Shown piece by piece: positions 43,152-52,264 of a stretch of 64,000 bases of DNA. Source of the stretch: Burkholderiaceae bacterium (GTDB taxonomy: Bacteria > Pseudomonadota > Gammaproteobacteria > Burkholderiales > Burkholderiaceae_C). The notes under the pieces were generated by a model, which was given only the letters and a program-made list of their open reading frames with translations, did no database searches and was not told where the DNA came from. The stretch spans positions 40,288 to 104,287 of the forward strand of contig JAFMFB010000002.1 in NCBI GenBank assembly GCA_017856435.1. Reading direction: 5' to 3'. How positions within the stretch are numbered: the first letter of the stretch is position 1; every line of letters begins with the position of its first letter. The translations under genes and the position numbers were made by a program.

Positions 43152-43970
43152 ATGACACTTATCGCAATCCTGATTGGGACGCTGGGGGCTGGTATCGGCA
43201 GCGTATGGTTGGCGGCGGCACTGAGCTTTGGCGCCCTCTCACGCTACACCCAACACATGTTGAGCCTGGCGGCCGGGGCCTTGATGGCCACGGCCATGTT
43301 GCATTTGCTGCCCGAGGCCTTCATGGGCGACGTTGGTGCTCAGAAACTTTTTCTGGCGCTATTGATCAGCTTGGTCTTCTTTTTTTTGCTGGACAAGGCT
43401 GAGTTGTGGCACCACGGCCATGAACATCACCATGGCCATGGACCTCACGACAGCGAGGCGCAGGTTGGGGGGCACCTCTCGCAGCATGGTCATCACCACG
43501 CGCATGATCATCATTCCCCCTACCGGTCAGGTAGCTGGTCCGTACTGGCGGGTGACAGTGTGCACTGCTTTGGCGATGGCATCCTGATCGCTTCGGCTTT
43601 TGTGGCAGACCTGCGACTGGGGGCCATGGCTGCACTGGCCGTATTGGTTCATGAGGTACCTCACCATATGGGGGATCTGATGGTGTTGCGACAAAACACC
43701 GATTCGCGCAAAGCGGCGCTTCTGAAGGTTACTCTGGCGGGTGCTCTAACGGCCATGGGCGGCTTGACCGGGTTTTGGCTGGTGGACAGCTTGCGCGACT
43801 ATTTGCCTTTTTTCCTGGTGGTCGCTTCCAGCAGTTTTATCTATGTGGCTTTGGCTGATCTGATACCCCAGCTTCAAAAACGGCTTAGCATGAAGCAGAC
43901 CCTGGCCCAGGTGGGATGGTTGCTGATTGGCATGGGTCTGGTTGCCGCAGTTGGACTGTTGGCGCACTAG
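43152..43970 (+). CDS. ZIP family divalent metal transporter
   Basis: 8-TM ZIP with His-rich loop HGHEHHHGHGPHDSE...HGHHHAHDHH; TM4 VHCFGDGILIASAF, TM5 HEVPHHMGD. Confidence 0.9.
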   Translation: MTLIAILIGTLGAGIGSVWLAAALSFGALSRYTQHMLSLAAGALMATAMLHLLPEAFMGDVGAQKLFLALLISLVFFFLLDKAELWHHGHEHHHGHGPHDSEAQVGGHLSQHGHHHAHDHHSPYRSGSWSVLAGDSVHCFGDGILIASAFVADLRLGAMAALAVLVHEVPHHMGDLMVLRQNTDSRKAALLKVTLAGALTAMGGLTGFWLVDSLRDYLPFFLVVASSSFIYVALADLIPQLQKRLSMKQTLAQVGWLLIGMGLVAAVGLLAH

Positions 43971-43987
43971 AAGCCAGGGGCGGTGTC

Positions 43988-44551
43988 ATGAAGTTCAAGA
44001 TGTCTGACAGATCGCTTTTTGCGATTCTGCTGCGCTCGCCATGGTGGGTGAGTCTTCTCATCGTGCTGGTGTTTTCCCTGGCAGCCCGGGCCCTGTTGCC
44101 GCCAGACTATGCCTTGATGGGGGCGCTGGGCACCTTTCCCTTTGTTGTGATTGCTGGCATCTCGGCATGGCGCCAATGGCAGTCCCCAAGTCAGACCCGG
44201 ATCGATGCACTGTTGAGGTCTGCTGCAACCATGTCCTGGCGTGAATTCTCAGCAGCGCTTGAAGCCGGACTACGCCGTCAGGGCTATCAGTTCACGCATC
44301 ACGCAGGCTCGGCGGCCGACTACATATTGGAGCGTCGCGGACAGGTGATCCTGTTGAGTTGTCGACGCTGGAAGGCCGCCAACCATGGAGTGGACGCGTT
44401 GCGTGTGCTGCAGACAGCATGTCAGGCTGCCGGTGCTGACCAGGGTCTGTATGCGAGTCTGGCGCAAGTTTCAGAGCCGGCCAGGCAATTTGCCGAAGTG
44501 GCTGGTATCAGATTGGTTCATGGTCAGGAACTTGCTCAATGGCTGATGTAA
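43988..44551 (+). CDS. Membrane-anchored restriction-endonuclease-like (Mrr/DUF2034) protein
   Basis: Two N-terminal TM segments then MSWREFSAALEAGLRRQGYQFTHHAGSAADYILERRGQVILLSCRRWKAANHGVDALRVL. Confidence 0.75.
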   Translation: MKFKMSDRSLFAILLRSPWWVSLLIVLVFSLAARALLPPDYALMGALGTFPFVVIAGISAWRQWQSPSQTRIDALLRSAATMSWREFSAALEAGLRRQGYQFTHHAGSAADYILERRGQVILLSCRRWKAANHGVDALRVLQTACQAAGADQGLYASLAQVSEPARQFAEVAGIRLVHGQELAQWLM

Positions 44552-44853
44552 GCTCCTTTTTCCGGGACGTCTTTAGGTGGTTGATACGACTCGCCCTGAT
44601 GTTCATGGGGTTGGTATTCCTGCTAAGCCTGATGCTTGCTGCCATGATGTGGCTGATGCTCTGGAGCTTGCGCGCACTTTGGGCGCGGCTCACCGGACGG
44701 ACCGTACAACCCTTTGTTTTTTCCTTATTGCGGGATGCACAGTGGCAGCGTTTTTACCGTTCTTCTCGACGACAAACTGTGGAAGAAGGTGAGGTGATTG
44801 ATGTGCAGGCCCGCACCGTGGTGGAGGATGCCAAAAACGCCCGGCGCAACTAG
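44539..44853 (+). CDS. Small membrane protein of unknown function
   Basis: MADVSSFFRDVFRWLIRLALMFMGLVFLLSLMLAAMMWLMLWSLRALWARLTGRTVQPFVFSLLRDAQWQRFYRSS; overlaps preceding gene. Confidence 0.7.
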   Translation: MADVSSFFRDVFRWLIRLALMFMGLVFLLSLMLAAMMWLMLWSLRALWARLTGRTVQPFVFSLLRDAQWQRFYRSSRRQTVEEGEVIDVQARTVVEDAKNARRN

Positions 44854-44911
44854 TCTTGGCGGAACTATTTCCAGTAACTGGCGGCTGTCGGTTCCTGAAT
44901 CTGAAAGTTCC

Positions 44912-46264
44912 TTAGCCGCTGACCATGCTGCTTGCCAAAACCATGGCCAGCATCAGCGGTATGACGTAGCGGACCAGAAAAAGCCATAGCTGGCCCAGGC
45001 GGCCGGTGTGCAGGTCGCAGGCCTGTAGGGCTTCCTTGCCCGGCCAGACCCAGCCCAGCAGCAGAGCCAATAACAGCCCATTGAGTGGCAGCATCAATTC
45101 CACCGCCAGCAAGTCCATCAGGTCCAGAATTCCTCGGCCGCCTGTTGAAGCAACTTCAGACCACACGCCAAATCCGAGCGAGGCGGGTACGCCCAGCACA
45201 AAGGCCAGTCCACCCAGCACCAGCGCGGCACGTTGGCGGCTCCAGCCCAGCTTTTTCATGGCGAATGCAGTCTGAACCTCCAACAAGGACACCATCGAGG
45301 TCATCGCGGCTATGGCCAATAGCAAAAAGAAGGCCGATCCAACGATGGCCCCGCCGGTCATATTGGCAAAGACCTCAGGCAACACCACAAACGCCAGGCC
45401 GGGTCCCTGAGCCGGATCCAGACCAAAACTGAAAACTGCGGCAAATACCACCAGTCCCGCCAGAATAGCAAATAGTGCATCGCCCAGTGCGACAGAGAGG
45501 GCTGCGCCAGGCAGGCGTTGATTACTTGGCAGGTAGCTGCCGTAGGCGACCATTACGCCCATGGCCAGGCCAATCGAAAAGAAGGCCTGACCCAACGCCG
45601 CCAGGTAAACCTCGGGCCGAGTGAGCACCCTCCAGTCAGGCTGAAACAGGAAATGGATGCCCTGCATAAATCCTGGCTGGCTGACACTATGAATAGCCAG
45701 TCCCAAGAGTAACAAGCCAAGCGTTGGCATCAAAACCAGATTAATTCTTTCAATGCCTTTTTCAACACCACGCGTAATCACGGCAACGGCCAGCAGGATC
45801 GCCATCAGTTGCCAGATCAGGGGTTCCACAGGCTGTGCGATATGGGCCTCAAATGCTGTGGCAAAGCCAGGGTCTGACAATCGGTGTGTGGAGCTGAAGA
45901 GGTAGAGTGCCAGGTACTTCAGCACCCAACCGGCGATGACTGCATAGTACGCCAAGACCATGACCGAGGACAGTACCCCCAGCAAACCCAGATGCCGCCA
46001 GCGAACTGGAAGCAACTTTGCGATGGCGGTTGAACTTTCCGCCTGGGTGCTGCGCCCCAATGCAAATTCGCCTAGCAACAAGGGAACCCCTACCAACAGC
46101 ACCATTAGCAGATAGACCAACAGAAAGGCGCCGCCCCCGTTTTCGCCTGCTACATACGAGAAACGCCAGACATTACCCAGGCCAACCGCGGACCCCAGAG
46201 CGGCCAGCATGAAGCCAGTCCGAGAGCGCCATTGGTCTTGTTGCCTGGGGCTTGTTATTGACAT
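44912..46264 (-). CDS. Sodium-dependent transporter (NSS/SNF family)
   Basis: WRSRTGFMLAALGSAVGLGNVWRFSYVAGENGGGAFLLVYLLMVLLVGVPLLLGEFALGR. Confidence 0.95.
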   Translation of the reverse strand: MSITSPRQQDQWRSRTGFMLAALGSAVGLGNVWRFSYVAGENGGGAFLLVYLLMVLLVGVPLLLGEFALGRSTQAESSTAIAKLLPVRWRHLGLLGVLSSVMVLAYYAVIAGWVLKYLALYLFSSTHRLSDPGFATAFEAHIAQPVEPLIWQLMAILLAVAVITRGVEKGIERINLVLMPTLGLLLLGLAIHSVSQPGFMQGIHFLFQPDWRVLTRPEVYLAALGQAFFSIGLAMGVMVAYGSYLPSNQRLPGAALSVALGDALFAILAGLVVFAAVFSFGLDPAQGPGLAFVVLPEVFANMTGGAIVGSAFFLLLAIAAMTSMVSLLEVQTAFAMKKLGWSRQRAALVLGGLAFVLGVPASLGFGVWSEVASTGGRGILDLMDLLAVELMLPLNGLLLALLLGWVWPGKEALQACDLHTGRLGQLWLFLVRYVIPLMLAMVLASSMVSG

Positions 46265-46283
46265 TCGTGGAGGTCAATACCGG

Positions 46284-47141
46284 TCAGCCCTTGGCCACCG
46301 GTCGCGCTGGATCACTGCACCACTCACTCCAACTGCCAGCGTAGAGTGAGGCGCGTCCCAGTCCAGCCAGCTCCATGGCCAGCAGGTTCGGAATGGCACT
46401 CACACCACTGCCACAGGAGTGCACCACACTGGCTGGGTCACGGCCAGCCAGTAATTCGGAGAATTCGGCCTTCAACTGTTCGGGCGCTTTGAACTTTCCC
46501 TCAGATGTCAGATTGAGGTTGAAGGGCCGATTGAGTGACCCGGGAATGTGACCGGCCACTGGGTCCAGTGGCTCAACTTCACCGCGAAAGCGCGGGTTGG
46601 CGCGAGCATCAACCAGTGTCTGACTAGGCCTTCCAAGCTGTTGCTCTACCTGTTGCGTCACAACCAGTCTGGCACAGGCTGGTGAAAATTTGAAGTCCGT
46701 AGGTTCAGATGGAAGGGGTGTTCCCGATTCAACATCGCCGCCGGCAGCGAGCCAGGTGGGCAGGCCGCCATCCAGAACCGCGACTGCTTCATGACCCACC
46801 CATTTCAGCATCCACCATAACCGGCAGCAATGACTTGAGTTTTGACGGTCATAAACCACCGCTTGCATATCGGAAGTAAAGCCGAGTTCACCAAGCCAGG
46901 CAGAAAAATGTTCTCGGGTCGGGAGGGGGTGTCTGCCGCCGCTGGCTGCTGATGCACCTTTTTGGGCGCTCAGGTGGCGACTCAAGTCGGCTCGCCTTGC
47001 GCCGGCAATATGGGTTTTCAGATACTGTTCATCACCCTCAGAAGGTTTCATCAACTCATAGCTGCAATCAAAGACCATGAGAGGTTTATCTTTTTGGCGT
47101 AAAGCCATCAGTTGTTCAGGACTTATCAATGTGGTGTACAT
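46284..47141 (-). CDS. sseA: Sulfurtransferase (tandem rhodanese, SseA type)
   Basis: VVYDRQNSSHCCRLWWMLKWVGHEAVAVLDGG; active site HSCGSGVSAIPNLLA. Confidence 0.92.
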   Translation of the reverse strand: MYTTLISPEQLMALRQKDKPLMVFDCSYELMKPSEGDEQYLKTHIAGARRADLSRHLSAQKGASAASGGRHPLPTREHFSAWLGELGFTSDMQAVVYDRQNSSHCCRLWWMLKWVGHEAVAVLDGGLPTWLAAGGDVESGTPLPSEPTDFKFSPACARLVVTQQVEQQLGRPSQTLVDARANPRFRGEVEPLDPVAGHIPGSLNRPFNLNLTSEGKFKAPEQLKAEFSELLAGRDPASVVHSCGSGVSAIPNLLAMELAGLGRASLYAGSWSEWCSDPARPVAKG

Positions 47142-47213
47142 GGTGGGTTTGCCCTTAGGGGTAGGTCGATTGAAGCTAGATTAGCATGCCCTGGGCTACT
47201 TGCGCCAAACGTT

Positions 47214-47244
47214 AAAAAAGGCGGTCTGGCCAGATCGGGCCAGA
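47214..47244 (-). terminator. Probable rho-independent terminator downstream of mutL (minus strand)
   Basis: On minus strand TCTGGCC-CGATCT-GGCCAGA followed by CCGCC then TTTTTT. Confidence 0.5.
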
Positions 47245-47302
47245 ATTCAGGCGGTCTGTCGTGGACGGCAACGACTGGTCCTGGAACGCGATTTCTAAAG
47301 TT

Positions 47303-49198
47303 CTAACGACCGCGCAAAAACAGCGCGTCAAGTTCCTTCAGGCTGACCTGACGCCAGGTTGGCCGTCCGTGATTGCATTGATCAGAACGCTCGGTGCGCT
47401 CCATGTCGCGCAGCAGGGCGTTCATTTCCTCGAGGGTCAGACGGCGATTGGCTCGTACCGCCCCATGACAGGCCATGGTGGCCAGCAATTGGTTCTGGGA
47501 CTGTTGCAGAACATGGCTGGCCTCATGCTGGGCAAGTTCATGCAGGACACTTCGCGTCAACTCGACCGGATCGCCCTGGGCAAGAGTGGCCGGAACCGCG
47601 CGAATTGCCAAGGTCTTAGGCGATAAGGGGGAAAGCTCCAGTCCCAGGGCATCGAGCGTGTCAGCATGGGTTTGCGTGGTGGCTACCTCCTGCGGCGTTG
47701 CAGCAAAAGTCGCCGGGATCAAAAGCGCCTGACTGGTGATGCTTCTGGCATCCAGCTGCAGCTTGAGTCGCTCATACACAATGCGCTCATGGGCGGCATG
47801 CATGTCCACAATGATCAGTCCCTGGTCATTCTCCGCCAGGATATAGATGCCTTGCAGTTGGGCCAGGGCACGTCCCAGGGGCCAAATCGATGCCGAAACA
47901 TCAGAAGGTTCATTGGGTGGGGTGGTCGCTGTTGGGCTCGATGCAGCTCGCAGGGACTGCACTGGGACTTCATTTCCGGTGCCAGACGAGGCTGTTGGAT
48001 TCCAGAGCGCCGACAAATCACTGACGCGATACCCGGAATTTGAATTGAGGTTGATCGACGCTTGATTCCAGTTTCTCGTCGAAGACTCTGTCACGTCTGT
48101 TGCTGGCGTAAGACCAGGCTTTGAACCCTGGCCCTGCGCTTCTATCAGCGACGAGCGTGGAATGGCCAAGGCATTTTCGATGGCGTGTCGAACAGCCTGA
48201 TGAACTTCACGGCTATCTCTGAAGCGCACCTCGATCTTGGTGGGGTGAACATTCACATCCACCCTGGTGGGTTCAATATCGACATAAAGTGCATAGACCG
48301 GTTGCCTGTGGCCATGCAGGATATCCTGATAGGCACTGCGCGCAGCGTGCGACAGCACCTTGTCTCGGACAAAACGGCCGTTCACATAGGCATATTGGTG
48401 ATCGGCTCGAGAGCGTGCAGCATCGGGTACACCTGCCCGACCCCACACGCGCAGACTCGGTGCTTTGCCAGAGAATTGAGGCGAGACAACAAAGTCAACA
48501 GCGACTGAGTTGCCAATGAACTCTTCGCCCAATAGATCGGCCAGTCTTTTTTCAAGTGCGTTGGGGCCATGGCAGGCGCGCCATTGTTCAACCAGCTTGC
48601 CTTCATGCCATATTGAAAAACTCACGTCGGGTCTGGCCAGGGCATGACGACGCACCGATTCGATGCAATGCGCCAGCTCGGTGGCGTCGGACTTGAGAAA
48701 TTTTCTGCGGGCCGGGGTACTGTAAAAAAGCTCCCTGACTTCGACGGTAGTTCCGGCACTCCGCGCCACCGCCTTGAGTTCGCCGCTTCGACCATCAAGC
48801 TGCCAGGCATTGTCCTGGCCGGCAGGCCTAGAAAGAATTGCACAGTCGGAAATTGCGTTGATCGCGGCCAAGGCTTCACCGCGAAAACCCATGGTGGCTA
48901 CCGATTCAAGTTCGCGCAGGTCACGGATCTTGCTGGTGGCATGTCGTCTGAGGGCAAGCGGTAGCTCTTCACGGGCGATACCCCAGCCATCATCCTCCAC
49001 AACAATTAGGCGTACGCCACCGGACAGCAATCTCAGTGTGATTTGCTGGGCACCCGCATCCAAGGCATTGTCAACCAACTCGCGTACCACCGAGGCGGGC
49101 CGCTCCACCACTTCACCGGCAGCGATCTGGCTGATCAGAGAATCTGGCAGCTCTTGGATCGAGCGTGGTTGTTGGGGTAGGGGAGACAAGGGAATCAC
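47303..49198 (-). CDS. mutL: DNA mismatch repair endonuclease MutL
   Basis: IQELPDSLISQIAAGEVVERPASVVRELVDNALDAGAQ; DMHAAHERIVYE endonuclease-type motif. Confidence 0.97.
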   Translation of the reverse strand: MIPLSPLPQQPRSIQELPDSLISQIAAGEVVERPASVVRELVDNALDAGAQQITLRLLSGGVRLIVVEDDGWGIAREELPLALRRHATSKIRDLRELESVATMGFRGEALAAINAISDCAILSRPAGQDNAWQLDGRSGELKAVARSAGTTVEVRELFYSTPARRKFLKSDATELAHCIESVRRHALARPDVSFSIWHEGKLVEQWRACHGPNALEKRLADLLGEEFIGNSVAVDFVVSPQFSGKAPSLRVWGRAGVPDAARSRADHQYAYVNGRFVRDKVLSHAARSAYQDILHGHRQPVYALYVDIEPTRVDVNVHPTKIEVRFRDSREVHQAVRHAIENALAIPRSSLIEAQGQGSKPGLTPATDVTESSTRNWNQASINLNSNSGYRVSDLSALWNPTASSGTGNEVPVQSLRAASSPTATTPPNEPSDVSASIWPLGRALAQLQGIYILAENDQGLIIVDMHAAHERIVYERLKLQLDARSITSQALLIPATFAATPQEVATTQTHADTLDALGLELSPLSPKTLAIRAVPATLAQGDPVELTRSVLHELAQHEASHVLQQSQNQLLATMACHGAVRANRRLTLEEMNALLRDMERTERSDQCNHGRPTWRQVSLKELDALFLRGR

Positions 49199-49256
49199 AT
49201 GAATATTTTAGGCGGCTTGGCTGGAATGCCCAGACGCACCGGGATAATCACAGCCC

Positions 49257-49898
49257 ATGGAAACCATCACATTCTTGATCGACTTCATCCTGCATGTAGA
49301 TCGGCATCTTGAGTTATTTGTGCAGAACTATGGAGCCTGGGTCTATGCCCTGCTCTTTCTGATACTTTTTGTCGAAACTGGTGTTGTGATCATGCCCTTT
49401 TTGCCGGGGGATTCTCTGCTGTTTGTGGTGGGGGCCATGGCCGGTGCCGGCCTGCTGGATTATTCCCTTGTGGTCCCCTTGCTCCTGTGCGCTGCTGTTT
49501 TGGGAGATCAGTGCAACTACTCGATCGGACGATATTTTGGCCCTCGTGTCTTTCAGTGGGAGGATTCAAGACTGTTCAATAAGGCCGCCTTCGACAGAGC
49601 GCATGAATTTTATGAAACCTATGGTGGCATCACCATCGTGTTGGCGCGTTTTATGCCGTTTTTACGCACCTTTGTACCCTTTGTCGGAGGTGTGGCGGCC
49701 ATGAGCCGTGCCAAATTCACCACCTACAACATCGTCGGGGCCCTCATCTGGGTTTTGGGTATTTGTACCGCCGGCTATTTTTTGGGCAGCCTTCCTTGGG
49801 TCAAGGACAACCTTGAAAAAATCATTTGGGGTTTGATTCTTGTACCCGGCATGATCGTGATCTACGGAGCTTGGAAGGCCAGACAAAAAAACAATTAG
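49257..49898 (+). CDS. DedA family membrane protein
   Basis: FVETGVVIMPFLPGDSLLFVVGAMAGAG...ITIVLARFMPFLRTFVPFVGGVAAMSRAKFTTYNIVGALIWV. Confidence 0.95.
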   Translation: METITFLIDFILHVDRHLELFVQNYGAWVYALLFLILFVETGVVIMPFLPGDSLLFVVGAMAGAGLLDYSLVVPLLLCAAVLGDQCNYSIGRYFGPRVFQWEDSRLFNKAAFDRAHEFYETYGGITIVLARFMPFLRTFVPFVGGVAAMSRAKFTTYNIVGALIWVLGICTAGYFLGSLPWVKDNLEKIIWGLILVPGMIVIYGAWKARQKNN

Positions 49899-50003
49899 TA
49901 AACCAATTACCTTGGGCAAGCTGTTCAAAACTTGATATGGCTCAAGCCTGGCGTTGTCAGACGGCCTGATGCTAAGTACCCTGGTCGGAAGAAGGTGCTT
50001 GAG

Positions 50004-50330
50004 ATGACTCCTAAAAAAATCTCCACAAAGCCTGGGCCAAAAACTGCCAGCATGAAGGCGATTCCTGAAGCCGAAGGTGAGATGCTGGGGCTGGTGGTCC
50101 AACGTCCGGATGGCTATTACTGGCGCGGGCTTGAGAACCTGCAGGAAGTTGGCCCATTCAAAAGCGTTGAGGAAGCTGAGGCCGATATGCTGTCCTCTGC
50201 CGGTGAAACGCCTGAGCCCGGTGAAACCTTGCAAGAAGCCGAGAGTGAGCTGGGCATCTCCGAATGGATTGACCCGGATACTGGCGAACCTGCCGAGGGT
50301 TGGTCCAATCCCCGCGTCGATGGAGGCTGA
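50004..50330 (+). CDS. Small acidic hypothetical protein upstream of ftsH paralog
   Basis: MTPKKISTKPGPKTASMKAIPEAEGEMLGLVVQRPDGYYWRGLENLQEVGPFKSVEEAEADML...EPGETLQEAESELGISEWIDPDTGEPAEGW; stop 3 nt before ftsH GTG. Confidence 0.8.
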   Translation: MTPKKISTKPGPKTASMKAIPEAEGEMLGLVVQRPDGYYWRGLENLQEVGPFKSVEEAEADMLSSAGETPEPGETLQEAESELGISEWIDPDTGEPAEGWSNPRVDGG

Positions 50331-50333
50331 CCG

Positions 50334-52193
50334 GTGCAAAAAAGCACCCAATGGAATGTCTGGTATGTCATTCTGGCCTTAGTGGGGGTCTTGGTTCTGC
50401 GCGACTATGTGCAGCAGTGGCAACAGGTTCAACCACTGAGCTACAGCGAGTTCATGGCCGAGCTTGATCGGAAAAACATCAAGGAAATTTCTGTTTTCCC
50501 CAACCATCTGGAAGGCGAGTTGCACCAGCCCCTGCCAGATGGACGTTCACGCTTCTCAACCACTCGCGTTGAGCTGGATTTGGCGCACGATCTTGCTCAA
50601 TCGGGTGTGCGTTTTACGGGTGTCATTCAGAGTACTTTTTTGCGTGACGTGTTTTCCTGGCTGGCGCCAGCGCTGATTTTCTTTTTTGTCTGGATGTTTG
50701 CAATCCGCAAAATGGCAGAGCGGGGTGGCTTGGGAGGTGGCCTGGGTGAGGGGCTGTTGTCGATTGGCAAAAGTAAAGCAAAGGTCTTTGTTGAAAGTGA
50801 CACCAAGGTGACTTTTGACGATGTGGCCGGCGTTGACGAAGCTAAGGCTGAGCTGGAGGAAGTGGTCGATTTTCTGAAGGACCCCAACGAACACAGTCGG
50901 CTTGGTGCACGTATGCCCAAAGGTATTTTGCTGGTTGGGCCGCCCGGCACAGGCAAGACCTTGTTGGCGCGCGCGGTAGCGGGTCAGGCCGCTGTCCCCT
51001 TTTTCTCGATCAACGGCTCAGAGTTTGTTGAGATGTTTGTCGGTGTGGGGGCCGCCCGGGTCCGTGATCTCTTTGATCAGGCGCGTCAACATGCGCCTGC
51101 CATCATTTTCATTGATGAGCTTGATGCCTTGGGTCGAGCGCGCGGGGCCTGGAGCCTGGGCGGTCATGACGAGAAGGAGCAAACACTCAATCAACTACTG
51201 GCTGAGTTGGATGGTTTTGACCCCCGGACCGGGCTGGTATTGCTTGCGGCCACTAATCGGCCCGAAATTCTGGACCCGGCCCTGTTGCGGGCGGGTAGGT
51301 TCGATCGACAGGTTCTGGTCGATCGACCGGACAAGGTGGGGCGTCTGCAGATCTTGCAGGTCCATAGTCGTCGTATCAAGCTGGCACCCAACACAGACCT
51401 AGAACAGATAGCAGCCCTGACCCCAGGCTTTACCGGGGCTGATTTGGCCAATTTGGTGAATGAGGCTGCCCTGGCGGCAACGCGTCGCAAGGCCAATGAT
51501 GTGAGCCTGTCAGACTTTACCCAGGCCGTGGAACGGATCGTGGCGGGTCTGGAAAGACGAAACCGCATCCTCAACCCGGAAGAACGACGCATCATCGCGG
51601 TCCATGAAATGGGGCATGCGCTGGTGGCGATGGCTTTGCCCGGCATGGATAAGGTTCACAAGGTATCCATCATCCCACGCGGTATCGGCGCTCTGGGCTA
51701 CACCCTGCAGCGACCGACAGAGGACCGCTTCTTGATGACCCGCCAGGAGCTTGAGAACAAGATGACGGTATTGTTGGCTGGACGGGCGGCCGAAATGCTT
51801 GTGATCGGAAAGGTTTCAACCGGTGCGGCCGATGACCTGGTCAAAGCCACCGATATTGCGCGCAGCATGGTGATGCGATTTGGCATGGATGAGACGCTGG
51901 GTCAGGTAGCCTACGAAGACCCACCCTCGCCATTTCTTGGCGCATTGCCTGAGGGCATCGGGGTGAGGGAGAGACGCTTTTCGCCGCAGACGAGCCGTGA
52001 GATTGACTGCTCGGTGCGCAATTTGACCGAGGCCGCGATGCGCCAGGCCACCCAGTTGCTGAGCCCTCGACGTCTGCTCTTGGAGCAAGGTAGCGCAGAT
52101 TTGTTGTCACGCGAAACGCTGAGCGAGGAAGAGGTCAGAGCCTTTTCTCATATGCCGCTTGGTTCGGGCCAGGGGTCCAACCAATCGGTTTGA
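50334..52193 (+). CDS. ftsH: ATP-dependent zinc metalloprotease FtsH (divergent paralog)
   Basis: [53 protein letters not shown], zinc site HEMGHALV. Confidence 0.95.
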   Translation: MQKSTQWNVWYVILALVGVLVLRDYVQQWQQVQPLSYSEFMAELDRKNIKEISVFPNHLEGELHQPLPDGRSRFSTTRVELDLAHDLAQSGVRFTGVIQSTFLRDVFSWLAPALIFFFVWMFAIRKMAERGGLGGGLGEGLLSIGKSKAKVFVESDTKVTFDDVAGVDEAKAELEEVVDFLKDPNEHSRLGARMPKGILLVGPPGTGKTLLARAVAGQAAVPFFSINGSEFVEMFVGVGAARVRDLFDQARQHAPAIIFIDELDALGRARGAWSLGGHDEKEQTLNQLLAELDGFDPRTGLVLLAATNRPEILDPALLRAGRFDRQVLVDRPDKVGRLQILQVHSRRIKLAPNTDLEQIAALTPGFTGADLANLVNEAALAATRRKANDVSLSDFTQAVERIVAGLERRNRILNPEERRIIAVHEMGHALVAMALPGMDKVHKVSIIPRGIGALGYTLQRPTEDRFLMTRQELENKMTVLLAGRAAEMLVIGKVSTGAADDLVKATDIARSMVMRFGMDETLGQVAYEDPPSPFLGALPEGIGVRERRFSPQTSREIDCSVRNLTEAAMRQATQLLSPRRLLLEQGSADLLSRETLSEEEVRAFSHMPLGSGQGSNQSV

Positions 52194-52264
52194 CTTCCAC
52201 CCTGGTCTCGCTCGAAGCGCTTGGGCCATTTCGCGTAGGGATTGAATGGGAGTCAGGTGTCCAG

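Noticed and set aside
47303-49198. MutL DMHAAHERIVYE endonuclease-type motif
   Set aside because: Expected for MutL outside the E. coli-like methyl-directed lineages; not unusual.
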